Source: Gemmataceae bacterium (lineage in GTDB: Bacteria > Planctomycetota > Planctomycetia > Gemmatales > Gemmataceae). Taken from it: a stretch of DNA of 64,000 nucleotides. The position numbers and the translations under genes are program-made. Below the pieces are notes generated by a model, which saw nothing but the letters and a program-made list of their open reading frames with translations, was not told the DNA's origin and made no database searches. Below, in pieces: positions 16,411-25,852 of the stretch (position 1 is the first letter of the stretch; each line of letters starts with the position of its first letter). Location: positions 144,013-208,012 of the forward strand of contig JAKEET010000045.1 in assembly GCA_022616435.1 (NCBI GenBank), written 5' to 3'.

Positions 16411-18426
16411 CTATTTCTTCGACTTCAGTATCTGCAAAGTGTATCGTCCGGTTTCGCCCGGACGGTACGTGGAGGCCCAAATCGAATATGAGCCGGACTT
16501 GGCCGGTTCGAAGAAGTAGCGCGCGTTCAAGTCGTCGCCGCTGTCATCGTCGAACCCCAAGGTCGTGTCGCCATCTTTCACATAGACGAACGCATCAAAG
16601 TCGGCGCTGATCAAATCGATTCGGTACACATAACCGGAGGTGAAGTCGTGCTTGTGCACCTTGTAGTGCTTGTCGTCTCCTCGAGGATCTGTGCGTAGGA
16701 GTTCCTCCTCCGGCCAGTGCCGATCTAGCGCGGCCAGGAGACTGCGCAGAGCGGTTTCGGCTGCGGCCCGGACCTCCGGGTCGGGGTCGTCGGCGCGCAA
16801 GCGCGCGAGCTCGGAGCTGACCTTGGCGAAGCCGCGGCCGATCTTCTCCAGGCCAAAGACGGCTTCGAGACGGACATAGGTGTGTTCGTCGTTGAGACTC
16901 TCGAGCAGGGCTTGGACCGCAGCCTCCGATCTGGCGCCGATCATGCCGAGCGTGCGCACCAATTCTTCACGGATGACTTCATCTTTCTCCTTGTGCAAGT
17001 TCTGGATCAGCAGAGGCACGTGGCGGACATCGCGTCGGCCTGCGAGAACGGCTAGCGCCGAGCGCGCGGAACGTGTGCTCATGAGCAGAGTTTGGAAACT
17101 CTCCCTCACTTGCGCGGCATTCGGGTCCATCTCAGCAAGGCCGAGCAATCCGGCCCGGAACGGCCGATCGCCGGCCCGGGTGACTTTTGCGCCGAGCAGG
17201 CGGTTGATGTTTTCGATGGCGCCGATTCTGCCGAGCGTCTTCGCCGCTTCTTCCCAGATCTTGGCTGCGCTGTGTCGATCGTTGACAATCGCGAGCACTC
17301 CGTCAACTGCGACCCTGGCCGGCGCGCCGATCTTGCCCAAGGCGATCACGAGTTCATATCGAAGATTCTCGTCCTTGACGTCGAAGAAGCGCGCCAACAC
17401 TGCCACCGTCTCGGCGTTCTTGGCCTTTATCTTGCCGAGGGCGATCATGATCTGCTGACACAAAAGATAGGTCTCGGTGTGCTGCAAGAGACCGTTGATG
17501 TCCGCAGGGAAGAGTTCGACAAGACGCCGTTCGAGGTGATCGTCTTGCAACCCAATGGAACCCAAGGACCAAACGACCTGGGTCAGCAGCACCCTATCCG
17601 AATGATCCAACAGCGGCAGCAAAGCGTCGGTAACTTCCTTGTCCGCCTCCGGTCCAATTTCCCCCAGGGCACGGACGATGTCCAGCCTATCGCCCTTGGT
17701 GGCGCTCTCCAGTTGCGTTAGCAAAGGCCGGATCGAGTGTTTGCCCAAGCGACCGAGCGCCTTGACCGCCAGTCGGCGAAACTGAAAGTCCTTGTCCTCT
17801 AACAGAGCCGTGAGAAGCGCCGCGGCGAGGTCCGCACGCTTCTTGTCGCTCCGGATCTTTTCTCTTGCGAGGCGTGACAGCACGATGCCAGCCAGTCTCT
17901 TGGTTTTGTCGTTGGAACTGCCGAGAAGGGACTTGAAAAAGTCGTAGTCGTCCGTGACGCGTTGGGCCAACGGCGCCAGAATGCGATCGAGCTTTCGGTT
18001 TTCTTCCGTACGCTCCGTCAGGAAACTCGCGTTCAACTCCTCACCGACCACCTCCAGGATCGTCTCGGCATACGCTGACACCCGGCCAAACCGTTCCTCG
18101 AGGTCCTTGTTGTTGGTGCCCAGTTCTTCTTTCTTCTTTCTCAGTGCCTCCACTTCGCTCTTCAATTCGCGGACTTCGATATCAGCCAGTTTGCGATCCA
18201 CGTTGCACCCGTACATCGTGACGCCTAGAGCGAGTGAGGAAAGCACAGTCGTCAGCACCGTGAAATAGAGGTGCGGATGCTTCCACGGCTTGGTGATCTG
18301 CTCGACCTCAGCGGTCAGTTTCTTGATTTCCCACTGCGTCTTGGCGCTTTCCAGTTTTTGCCGTTTCGACGTACCGGCAGCACGCGTCGGACGCGGTGAT
18401 TCTGGCTGAGGATTGCTGGGAGACAT
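16411..18426 (-). CDS. Membrane-anchored HEAT-repeat protein with C-terminal PPC-like domain
   Basis: A 671-residue protein. A charged N-terminus precedes one membrane helix (about 53-75) and a coiled coil (about 76-116). Residues 140-570 are alpha-helical HEAT repeats ('LAVKALGRLGKHSIRPLLTQ', 'VRALGEIGPEAD', 'VRTLGMIGARSEAA', 'EAVFGLEKIG'). The last 80 residues, with 'DAFVYVKDGDTTLGFDDDSG' and 'YSIWASTYRPGETGRYTLQI', resemble the bacterial pre-peptidase C-terminal domain. HEAT repeats act as protein-binding scaffolds, so an envelope scaffold is inferred. Base composition looks less GC-rich than in the neighbours. The partner is unknown. Confidence 0.8.
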   Translation of the reverse strand: MSPSNPQPESPRPTRAAGTSKRQKLESAKTQWEIKKLTAEVEQITKPWKHPHLYFTVLTTVLSSLALGVTMYGCNVDRKLADIEVRELKSEVEALRKKKEELGTNNKDLEERFGRVSAYAETILEVVGEELNASFLTERTEENRKLDRILAPLAQRVTDDYDFFKSLLGSSNDKTKRLAGIVLSRLAREKIRSDKKRADLAAALLTALLEDKDFQFRRLAVKALGRLGKHSIRPLLTQLESATKGDRLDIVRALGEIGPEADKEVTDALLPLLDHSDRVLLTQVVWSLGSIGLQDDHLERRLVELFPADINGLLQHTETYLLCQQIMIALGKIKAKNAETVAVLARFFDVKDENLRYELVIALGKIGAPARVAVDGVLAIVNDRHSAAKIWEEAAKTLGRIGAIENINRLLGAKVTRAGDRPFRAGLLGLAEMDPNAAQVRESFQTLLMSTRSARSALAVLAGRRDVRHVPLLIQNLHKEKDEVIREELVRTLGMIGARSEAAVQALLESLNDEHTYVRLEAVFGLEKIGRGFAKVSSELARLRADDPDPEVRAAAETALRSLLAALDRHWPEEELLRTDPRGDDKHYKVHKHDFTSGYVYRIDLISADFDAFVYVKDGDTTLGFDDDSGDDLNARYFFEPAKSGSYSIWASTYRPGETGRYTLQILKSKK

Positions 18427-18734
18427 GGCAACACGTCCTCCGTCGAGTCACGCAGGAGAAGGGCAAGCCATGCGGCAACGGAGCGGCGGCGCACCATGCC
18501 GCCGGCAAGTCTTCTGAATCAACTCGTTAGTTGAGCGTAAATTATCGATGGAAACAAGAAAAAAAAATTCGGCCGACCAAAGAAGACGGCTCGCGAATGC
18601 AGTACGATGGCCTGGACGGACGTGTTTCGGGTAGGCGCGGACTTGCGAAAACTGCAGGTTCGTACGCTCGTAACCCAGCCATCGGGTGCCGGTGCGACGC
18701 AACCAACGCTGGTGCGTGTGCGAAGGAAGTCGTC
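18427..18734. other. Divergent intergenic region, 308 bases
   Basis: This gap separates the HEAT-repeat gene (minus) from the ankyrin gene (plus). It holds a short AT-rich patch near 18528-18565, rare in this window and the best place for promoters, and a small palindrome caact-cgtt-agttg at 18521-18534. An open frame crosses the gap in phase with the ankyrin gene, but its residues look random. I see no RNA gene. Confidence 0.5.
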
Positions 18735-19883
18735 GTGAATCCCAAGCCGCTACCGTTCCGTTCCACGCTGGACCAGTACCAAGCACAAGCGGAGGCCCTG
18801 CTCGCGGCGCACCACGCGGGCGATCCCCAGGCCCTTTGCATCATCCACCGATGCCATCCCCGGTTCCTCGACGCGAACATCCCTTGGCTGGCGAGGAACC
18901 TGTCGCCCGCCGAGATCCAGAATGCTGCGTTTGACCTCGCCGACGCGCAACTCACCGTCGCGCGCGGCTACAACTTCAGAGACTGGCATGCGCTGATCGA
19001 GTACGTCGATGCGGTGACTCAAGACGGCGCGGTCTCCCGGTTCGAGGCGGCCGTGGAGGCGATCATCACGGGCGACCTGGCCGGGCTGCAAGCGTTGCTG
19101 CGCGAGCATCCCGGCCTGGTTCATGCGCGCTCCACGCGGGTCACGAATTTCGATCCGCCGGTGCATCGCGCCACGCTGCTTCATTACGTCGCCGCCAACG
19201 GCGTCGAAAGCTACCGCCAGCAGACGCCGAGAAATGCGGTTGACATTGCCAAGGCCCTGCTCGAGGCCGGCGCGGAAGTGGACGCGCTCGCCGGCATGTA
19301 CGGTGGGCAATACACGACCATGAGCATGCTGGTGTCGAGCAGTCCTCCGGCGGAGGCCGGCGTGCAGATCGCCCTCGTCGAGACGTTGCTGGACCACGGC
19401 GCCAGCATCGAAGGGCGCGGCTCGCCCAAGTGGGGGTCGCCGCTGATGACGGCCCTGGTGTTCGGATTCCCGGCCGTCGCCGAAGCGCTCGTGCGGCGCG
19501 GCGCGGCGGTGGACAACGTCGCCGCGGCGGCCGGCTTGGGGCGGCCCGACCGGGCGGCGGAATTGCTGGCGTCCGCCGACGCCGACAGCCGGCATCGCGC
19601 CCTGGCCCTTGCCGCGCAACTCGGGCACGCGGAGGTCGTCCGGCTGCTTCTCGACGCCGGCGAAGACCCCAATCGTTACAACCCCGATGGAACCCATGCC
19701 CACGCGACGCCGTTACATCAGGCCGCCTTGGCCGGCCATGACGCCGTGGTCCGCATGCTGGTCGAGCGCGGCGCGCGTCTGGATATCAAGGACACCATCT
19801 ACCAAAGTACGCCGCTCGGCTGGGCGGCGCACGCGAAGCAGACGGCGATCGAGGAATACCTGCGCGGCCGTGGGGCGAAATGA
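18735..19883 (+). CDS. Ankyrin-repeat protein
   Basis: A 382-residue protein. The start is taken as GTG 18735 (NPKPLPFRSTL) because the in-frame sequence upstream to 18531 is not protein-like; a gaagga stretch lies upstream of the GTG. An N-terminal helical domain (1-140) with 'LSPAEIQNAAFDLADAQLTVA' resembles planctomycete ankyrin proteins. It is followed by about six ankyrin repeats, for example 'KALLEAGAEVDALAG', 'ETLLDHGASIEG', 'VRLLLDAGEDPN' and 'TPLHQAALAGHDAVVRML'. No signal peptide or membrane helix, so a cytoplasmic protein-interaction role is inferred. Its partner is unknown. Confidence 0.82.
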   Translation: MNPKPLPFRSTLDQYQAQAEALLAAHHAGDPQALCIIHRCHPRFLDANIPWLARNLSPAEIQNAAFDLADAQLTVARGYNFRDWHALIEYVDAVTQDGAVSRFEAAVEAIITGDLAGLQALLREHPGLVHARSTRVTNFDPPVHRATLLHYVAANGVESYRQQTPRNAVDIAKALLEAGAEVDALAGMYGGQYTTMSMLVSSSPPAEAGVQIALVETLLDHGASIEGRGSPKWGSPLMTALVFGFPAVAEALVRRGAAVDNVAAAAGLGRPDRAAELLASADADSRHRALALAAQLGHAEVVRLLLDAGEDPNRYNPDGTHAHATPLHQAALAGHDAVVRMLVERGARLDIKDTIYQSTPLGWAAHAKQTAIEEYLRGRGAK

Positions 19884-19918
19884 CGTTGACTTGACCTGGC
19901 GTCGGAAGAAAGGCTTTT

Positions 19919-21418
19919 TTACGCCAGCAACTCGCGCACCACGCCCCCCTCCGCCACCAGCGGCATCGGACGGCCTAAACGGTCGGGGATGGTGCGGTGC
20001 GGGTCGATGCCGAGAACGTGATAGATCGTGCACAGGATGTCTTTCGGCGACACCGGCCGTTCGGAGGGATAGGCGCCGCGGCCGTCCGAAGCGCCGACGA
20101 TCCGGCCGCGGGCCACGCCGCCGCCGGCCAGGAGGATGCTGTAGCACTCCGACCAATGATTGCGGCCGTCGAGCGAGTCGCCGCGGCGTTCGGCCAGCGG
20201 GGTCCGGCCGTGCTCGGTCATGCACACGACGAGCGTCTCGTCGAGCATGCCGCGTTGTTCCAGATCGTCGAGCAGGGCGGTGAAGGCCTGGTCGAAGCCG
20301 GGACACAGCTCGTTCTTGAGGCGGACGGTCTGCCTTTCGTGCGTGTCCCAGGCGCCGTCCGACAGGCCCCATTCATCCCAGTGCACGCTGACCAGCCGGG
20401 CGCCGGCCTCGATCAGCCGCCGCGCTTGCAAGGTGGATTGACCGAACAGGTGCTGGCCGTATCGTTCGCGCATCGACAGCGGCTCGCGGTCGAGATCGAG
20501 GGCCTGCCGCAACTGGGGCGACGTGGTCACCGACAGGGCGAGCCGGCGGCTGCGGCCCAGGGACGCCACGGCCGCGGTTTCGTCGAGGTGGCGAAGCTGC
20601 TGATCGAACTGCTCCATCAGGCGGACGCGGCGGTTGAGCCGATCGAGCGTGAGGTCGGCGGCGAGCGCGGTGTGGGCGATCTCGAAACGGCCCCCGGCGG
20701 CGATGCTGCCGTGCGGATCATCGGGCCGATACGTCGCGGCCCCCGCCGTCCGGCCGGCAAACTCGGCAACCACGGGGTTGTAGCGCGGGCCGAGGAAGCC
20801 CCCGAAATAGCCGGCCCGCTGATGGGGCGCCGAGCGCGTGCTCTGCAGCCACGGCAGGTGGATCGTTCGCGGCACCCGAGGCGCCGTCACCCTCTCTCCC
20901 CGGGCCCGGGCAGGAGCGTTGTCGTCCAGATAGTCGAGGACCGAGCCGAAGTACGGCCAGTGGCGGATGTCGTGGCGGTTCAGCTCCATCGGGATATCCA
21001 CGCGATCGATGCCGGTGACGGCATAGGCCACGCCGTGGATCGGATACGGGTGCGACATCGACCGCACCAGGGAGACCCGGTCGAGCGCGGAAGCCAGCCG
21101 CGGCAGATGCTCGCTGACGCGGACCCCCGGAAGCCGCGTGGCGATCGTGCCGAAGGGACCGCGGATATCCTGCGGAGCATCCGGTTTCGGATCGAGCGTA
21201 TCGAGCTGGCTGACGGCGCCGTACAGGAAGAGCAGGATGACGTGTTTCGCGGGTGGCCGGTCGGCCGAGCGAGTTCCCCCCTGCCCTGTCAGCGAGGGTG
21301 AATCCGCCGCCAACTCCCCCAGTCCGAGTCCCAAGAGCGAAATGCCGCCGGCCTGCAAGAGATCCCGGCGGGTGACGCCGTCGCACAGCCGTTTCGGCGA
21401 TCCGAGCACGCGCAACAT
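19919..21418 (-). CDS. DUF1501 family exported protein
   Basis: A 499-residue planctomycete-type DUF1501 protein, with a twin-arginine signal near residues 17-42 ('TRRDLLQAGGISLLGLGLGE'). The domain has a sulfatase/alkaline-phosphatase-like fold: 'LLFLYGAVSQLDTLDPKPDAP' at about 61, 'FGQSTLQARRLIEAGARLVSVHWDEWG', 'DTHERQTV' and 'VCMTEHGRTPL'. The start at 21418 gives the Tat signal near the N-terminus. DUF1501 genes usually sit beside a DUF1549/DUF1553 gene, and none is present here, so it is an orphan. Function is unknown; roles in sulfated-polymer use or cell-surface processes are only suggested by fold. Confidence 0.88.
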   Translation of the reverse strand: MLRVLGSPKRLCDGVTRRDLLQAGGISLLGLGLGELAADSPSLTGQGGTRSADRPPAKHVILLFLYGAVSQLDTLDPKPDAPQDIRGPFGTIATRLPGVRVSEHLPRLASALDRVSLVRSMSHPYPIHGVAYAVTGIDRVDIPMELNRHDIRHWPYFGSVLDYLDDNAPARARGERVTAPRVPRTIHLPWLQSTRSAPHQRAGYFGGFLGPRYNPVVAEFAGRTAGAATYRPDDPHGSIAAGGRFEIAHTALAADLTLDRLNRRVRLMEQFDQQLRHLDETAAVASLGRSRRLALSVTTSPQLRQALDLDREPLSMRERYGQHLFGQSTLQARRLIEAGARLVSVHWDEWGLSDGAWDTHERQTVRLKNELCPGFDQAFTALLDDLEQRGMLDETLVVCMTEHGRTPLAERRGDSLDGRNHWSECYSILLAGGGVARGRIVGASDGRGAYPSERPVSPKDILCTIYHVLGIDPHRTIPDRLGRPMPLVAEGGVVRELLA

Positions 21419-21550
21419 GAGAGCCCCCTCGGCAACGCGATGATTGTACTGTACCGCGCTCGGGGGCGCGGTCAAGCGCGGACTTACTTCGTGCTCGGAT
21501 TGCCAAGGCTGCCGTCGCCGATCTCGGCGCGGCACAGAATTGCTTGCTCG

Positions 21551-22795
21551 CTAGCCGCCCTTCTTGCCTTTCTTGCCGCCGAACTGAAAGCCGCCGCCAA
21601 ACGGACCGCCCTTGCCGCCGCCGAACTTGGAGCGCATGTCTTGCATCTTGGCGCGGAATTCCTCGCTGTTGAACTGGTTGTTGCCGCCGCCGAATCCACC
21701 GCCGAATCCGCCCCCTGGACCGGCGAACGGACCACCGCCGTTGTCGCCGTTGCGGCCCATGAGCGAATTGCCGGGACGGCGGTCCCGATCTCGATCCCGG
21801 TTGCCCTCGCCGTTGTCGTCGCGGGCCTGGTTGTATGCCATCGTCGTGCGCAGCGCTTCCTCGGGAGTGATGAAGCCGTCCTCGTTGCGATCGAGGGTGG
21901 CGTAGTCATCCATGGACTTGCCGGCCTTCCGCCATTCAAACATGGCAACCTGGCCGTCGCCATCGGTGTCCAGCTGCTCGAACCACTTCAACTCCTTGGG
22001 AAGCTTGCCGGCGCGGAGCACGGTCGGCCGACTGTCGAATTCCTCCTGGATGATGATCGTCACCGGATTGGCCAGGCCGCCGCGGCCATCGCCGTTCTGC
22101 AGCCGCGCCACGAAATAGCCGCGATGCTCGTCGCGGTCGATCAAGTTGTCGTGGTTGGCGTCCCAGCGGACCAGGTCGTTCTTGATCGCGTCGGGCATTT
22201 CATCGGTGTTCAGCACGTCGTCGCCGTTGGCGTCGCGGCGATTGAACTCGTCGTCGGCCCAGCGGGTCATGGAGCTATACGAACCGCTGCCGCGACGGTC
22301 ACGGTCGCGATCACGATCGCCGCCGGGGCCCGATGCAGAAGGAATGGCCATGAGATTGCCGGGCGCCTGGAAGCCGCCGGGCACCATGAAGCCGCCGGGC
22401 GTGGAAAAGCCACCGGGCCTGGCCGTCCCGCCGGACAGCGCCTTCATTTGCTGTTCGTTGTACTGGGCGAACAGCTCGCGCGTGACCTGGCCGTTGGTGA
22501 TGCCGCGCTCGCGCAGGTACTGCGTCAGCGGGTCGCGCAGCCGCTGGGTTTCGGTGACCAGGAAATAGGGCCGGCCCCTGGCGAGCATGTCAAAAATGCG
22601 GTTGGGATCGCTGCCGCCGCCGCCAAACGGACTGCGGCCGCCGCCACCGCCGAATTGACCCCCGCCGCCAAACGGCATCCCGCCGCCGCCGAAGCCGCCT
22701 TTGCGGCCGCCGGGGAACTGCCCCCACGCGGGTGAGAACATCAACACCGCCAAGGCCAACACGGCGAGGCCGCTAACAATGGCTTTGCGACGCAT
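21551..22795 (-). CDS. Secreted glycine-rich EF-hand protein
   Basis: A 414-residue protein with a signal peptide (1-25, ending 'SPAWG'). A glycine/phenylalanine-rich region of about 40 residues follows. Four EF-hand calcium loops of the DxDxDG type are visible: 'RRDANGDDVLNTDE', 'RWDANHDNLIDRDE', 'LDTDGDGQVAMFEW' and 'LDRNEDGFITPEEA'. The C-terminal 90 residues are again glycine-rich with a basic end. Such proteins are common in planctomycetes and are thought to act outside the cytoplasm with calcium. Low-complexity ends suggest assembly or matrix interaction, which is an inference. Confidence 0.85.
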   Translation of the reverse strand: MRRKAIVSGLAVLALAVLMFSPAWGQFPGGRKGGFGGGGMPFGGGGQFGGGGGRSPFGGGGSDPNRIFDMLARGRPYFLVTETQRLRDPLTQYLRERGITNGQVTRELFAQYNEQQMKALSGGTARPGGFSTPGGFMVPGGFQAPGNLMAIPSASGPGGDRDRDRDRRGSGSYSSMTRWADDEFNRRDANGDDVLNTDEMPDAIKNDLVRWDANHDNLIDRDEHRGYFVARLQNGDGRGGLANPVTIIIQEEFDSRPTVLRAGKLPKELKWFEQLDTDGDGQVAMFEWRKAGKSMDDYATLDRNEDGFITPEEALRTTMAYNQARDDNGEGNRDRDRDRRPGNSLMGRNGDNGGGPFAGPGGGFGGGFGGGNNQFNSEEFRAKMQDMRSKFGGGKGGPFGGGFQFGGKKGKKGG

Positions 22796-22943
22796 GGGAC
22801 ACCTTGAAGGGCAGCAACAGGTTCAACCGTTCACCCCAACAACCTAACCCCATTGTCAACAGGTTGTATCGACCACGCAAGCTCTCCCGCGATTTTTAAT
22901 CGATCTCTCATGACTGGCTTGGAGCGTGCCCGGGGCTGAAGCG

Positions 22944-24050
22944 CTAGGGCGCCTGGCGCTCGTCCGGACCGGTATACCGTGCCCGCGGCCGGATGATGCG
23001 ATTGTTGTCGAGCTGCTCGATTACGTGGGCGCTCCACCCGGTGACGCGCGACGCCACAAAAAAGGGCGTGTACAGCGACGTTTCCAATCCCATGGCGTGG
23101 TAGAGCCGGCCGGCGGGCCAGTCGAGGTTGGGATACAGGTTTTTCTCGCTCGCCAGAATACGCTCGATGATCTCGGCCGCGTCCTCCCACTGGCTGAGGC
23201 CCGCGCGGGTTGTCGCTTGCCGGGCGAACTCCTTCAACACCTTGGCCCGGACGTCGCCGGTCTTGTAGACCCGGTGCCCGAAGCCCATCACCTTTTCCTT
23301 GCGCGCGATGGCGGCCCGAATCCACGCCTCGGCCTTGTCCGGTCCGCCGGTCGCCAGGAGGACGTCCATGACCTTTTCGTTGGCGCCGCCGTGGAGCCGC
23401 CCTTTGAGCGCGCCAATCGCCGCCACGACGCTGGAATGCAGGTCCGATTCGGTCGAACACACCACCCGCGCCGCGAAGGTCGAGGCGTTGAACTCGTGCT
23501 CGGCATAGAGAATCAAGGATACGTCGAACGCCTTGCGGTCGAAGTCATCGGGGGCCGTGCCGCGCACCATGTACAGCAGGTTGGCCGCGAACCCCAGCTG
23601 CGGTTTCGGCGCCACCGGCGGCAACCCCTTCACGGCGCGGAAATGCTGGGCCAGCGCCACCGGGATCTGGGCCAGCAGGCGTTCCGCCTTGCGCAGGTTC
23701 GCGGCCCGGCTGTTGTCGCCGGTTTCCGGATCGTGCAACGCCAGCATGCTCACCGCCGTCCGCAGCACGTCCATGCTGTTGGCGTTCTTCGGCGCCTCGT
23801 TGAGGAAGGCGCTGACCTGCCCCGGCAATGATTGCGAGCCAGCCAGCCGCGCGTGAAACTCGCCAAGCTGCGACTTCGTCGGCAGCTCGCCGTGCAACAA
23901 GAGATGCGCCGTTTCCTCGAACGAGCAGCGCTCCGCGAGCTCGACCACCGGGTAGCCGCGATAGCGCAGGCCGCCGGAGACCGTGGAAATGGCCGTTTCG
24001 CCGGCGATGACGCCTTCAAGGCCGGGGGAGTAGATTTCGGGTGTGGACAT
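22944..24050 (-). CDS. Citrate synthase
   Basis: A 368-residue type II (short) citrate synthase. Catalytic blocks are present: 'LYAEHEFNAST' with the first histidine, 'GFGHRVYKTGD' with the second, and the aspartate in 'LYPNLDWPAG'. Substrate-binding 'RYRGYPVVELAE' is near residue 29. It condenses acetyl-CoA (or propionyl-CoA) with oxaloacetate in the cytoplasm. Length suits both citrate and 2-methylcitrate synthase, and no prp genes are adjacent. The ATG at 24050 lies 17 bases after the stop of a DUF1501 gene in the same direction, an odd partner that may share its transcript. Confidence 0.92.
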   Translation of the reverse strand: MSTPEIYSPGLEGVIAGETAISTVSGGLRYRGYPVVELAERCSFEETAHLLLHGELPTKSQLGEFHARLAGSQSLPGQVSAFLNEAPKNANSMDVLRTAVSMLALHDPETGDNSRAANLRKAERLLAQIPVALAQHFRAVKGLPPVAPKPQLGFAANLLYMVRGTAPDDFDRKAFDVSLILYAEHEFNASTFAARVVCSTESDLHSSVVAAIGALKGRLHGGANEKVMDVLLATGGPDKAEAWIRAAIARKEKVMGFGHRVYKTGDVRAKVLKEFARQATTRAGLSQWEDAAEIIERILASEKNLYPNLDWPAGRLYHAMGLETSLYTPFFVASRVTGWSAHVIEQLDNNRIIRPRARYTGPDERQAP

Positions 24051-24067
24051 GGTATGAGATTGGCGGG

Positions 24068-25432
24068 TTACAACAGTTCCTGAATGATTCGGCCGCCGGT
24101 GGACACGCCCAGCACCGCCGCCTGTTCGCTGGTGATGCCGACGGCGTGATGGATCGTCGCCGCCAGGTCGGCGGGGGTCAGCGGCCGTTCGTGAGGCCGT
24201 TCGGCGCGGGCGTCGCTCTCGCCGATGACACGGCCGCCGCGCACGCCGCCGCCCGCCACCAGGGCGCTGTAGCAATGCTCCCAGTGATCGCGGCCGGCCT
24301 TGTCGTTGATGCGCGGCTGCCGGCCGAACTCGCCGACGGCCACGACCAGCGTGGAATCGAGCAGGCCGCGCTGCCGCAAGTCGTCGATGAGCGCGGCATA
24401 GGCCTGGTCCAGCCACGGGGCGTGCCGATCCTGCATGATCTGGAAATTGCGATAGTGATGGTCCCAGCCGCCGTCGCCCGAATCTTCCTCGGCCTCGACG
24501 TGATCGCTCCAGTTGACCTGCACGAAGGGAACACCGTGCTCGACCAGCCGCCGCGCCAGCAGGCACGATTGGCCGAAGCGGGTGCGGCCATAGCGATCGG
24601 CGAGTTCAGGCCGTTCTAGTCCCACGTCGAACATCCGCAGAGCGTCCGGCGACGTGAGAAGGGCCAGCGCTTGCGACCGATAGTCATCGATGGTGCGGCC
24701 GGCGACCTCGACGCGCCGCTGTGCGCCTTGAAGCGCCCGCAGCAGATTTTGCCGGTCGCCAAGACGCTCGGGAGTGAGATTGTCAGGGAGGCGCAGCGCG
24801 GGGATCCGGGTGCCTTCCTCGGGGTCGTATTCGAGCCGGAAGGGATCGTAAAGGGCGCCGAGCGTGCCGCCTCCCTCGCCGACGATCGTTTTCTTGCCCT
24901 GGTGCAGTTTGCCGCCCACGACCATGAACGGCGGCATCGCCCCGCGAAAACCTCTGGCACGTGCGACGACGGAGCCTAACGACGGCCGCACCGCGCCGGC
25001 GGCCATCTGGCCGCCGAGGTTCACGCTGCCCAGCGAGCTGCCGGTCAACCCGATCGTGCCGGCGACGCCGTGATCGTTCGACGTGGTGTGCAAGGAACGC
25101 AGGACCGCGATCTTGTCGGTGATGTTGGCGATCTGCGGAAACAGCTCGCCGAAACGGACCCCGGTGATGCGCGTGTGGATGGTCGCGAAAGGGCCGCGGT
25201 ATTCGGCTGCCGCGTTGGGCTTGGGGTCCCAGGTGTCGAGCTGCGACGGTCCGCCCCACAGCCACAGGAAGATGACCGAGCGGGCCGACCCGACTTGATA
25301 GGTGGTTGACGCCCGCAGCCGCAACAGGTCGGCCAGCGACAACCCGAGCACCGATGACGCGCCGATCTGGACAAACTCGCGGCGCGTCATCCCTTGACAC
25401 GTCCGCTGGCGCCCACGGCCCAGCAACAACAT
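24068..25432 (-). CDS. DUF1501 family exported protein
   Basis: A 454-residue DUF1501 protein with a Tat-type leader ('MTRREFVQIGASSVLGLSLA' from residue 15). Conserved blocks: 'IFLWLWGGPSQLDTWDPKP', 'FATIHTRITGVRFGELFP', 'FGQSCLLARRLVEHGVPFVQVN', 'GWDHHYRNFQ' and 'VVAVGEFGRQPRIN'. It is clearly a different subgroup from the protein at 19919-21418. No DUF1549/DUF1553 gene lies next to it on the same strand. The divergent remnant at 25571 may mark where such a gene once was. Function unknown; exported folded protein. Confidence 0.88.
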   Translation of the reverse strand: MLLLGRGRQRTCQGMTRREFVQIGASSVLGLSLADLLRLRASTTYQVGSARSVIFLWLWGGPSQLDTWDPKPNAAAEYRGPFATIHTRITGVRFGELFPQIANITDKIAVLRSLHTTSNDHGVAGTIGLTGSSLGSVNLGGQMAAGAVRPSLGSVVARARGFRGAMPPFMVVGGKLHQGKKTIVGEGGGTLGALYDPFRLEYDPEEGTRIPALRLPDNLTPERLGDRQNLLRALQGAQRRVEVAGRTIDDYRSQALALLTSPDALRMFDVGLERPELADRYGRTRFGQSCLLARRLVEHGVPFVQVNWSDHVEAEEDSGDGGWDHHYRNFQIMQDRHAPWLDQAYAALIDDLRQRGLLDSTLVVAVGEFGRQPRINDKAGRDHWEHCYSALVAGGGVRGGRVIGESDARAERPHERPLTPADLAATIHHAVGITSEQAAVLGVSTGGRIIQELL

Positions 25433-25570
25433 GGTTCGATCCCCCTGCGGCAGCGGTGATGATTATATCATGATCGGCGTCCGCGATTCACCATCTTTTC
25501 AACAAGTGCGGCGAGCCGAGCCGCGTCAGCGGCCGGATGACGTGACGCATGACAAACGCCGTGCATGCTG

Positions 25571-25841
25571 GGATCCGTTCGTGCTGCAGCAAGCGGAGGT
25601 TTGGGCGAAGGAGTTGGTCGAACGGCCCGATGAAAGCGTCGCGGCGCGCGTCGATCACATGTTCGTCAAGGCGCTCAATCGCCCGCCCTCGAAAGAAGAA
25701 CAAGAGCGGTTTGGGCGGTTCGTGGGCCAGATTGCCAAAGTGCATCAACTACCTGCCGCTGAGCAGATGAGCAGTCGTACAGTCTGGCAAGCCGTGGCGC
25801 AGGCGCTGTTCAACGTGCAGGAGTTCGTTTATACTCCTTGA
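25571..25841 (+). pseudogene. C-terminal remnant of a DUF1553 protein
   Basis: About 90 codons beginning 'DPFVLQQAEVWAKELVERP' match the extreme C-terminus of planctomycete DUF1549/DUF1553 proteins, which normally span 700-1000 residues ('DHMFVKALNRPPSKEEQERF' and the final 'VAQALFNVQEFVYTP' are typical). Everything upstream is missing; the 130 bases before it contain no continuation of the family. It ends at 25841, twelve bases before the start of a cassette gene. In intact loci a DUF1501 gene follows this gene, and its 5'-truncated copy is found 820 bases further on. Confidence 0.75.
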
Positions 25842-25852
25842 TGGAGGCACAC

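Noticed and set aside
18531-18734. N-terminal extension of the ankyrin protein
   Set aside because: The in-frame translation is cysteine- and basic-rich, unlike the rest of the protein; a GTG start at 18735 fits the family better.
19919-25432. The two DUF1501 proteins as sulfatases
   Set aside because: They share only the general fold; the sulfatase CxPxR motif is not present.
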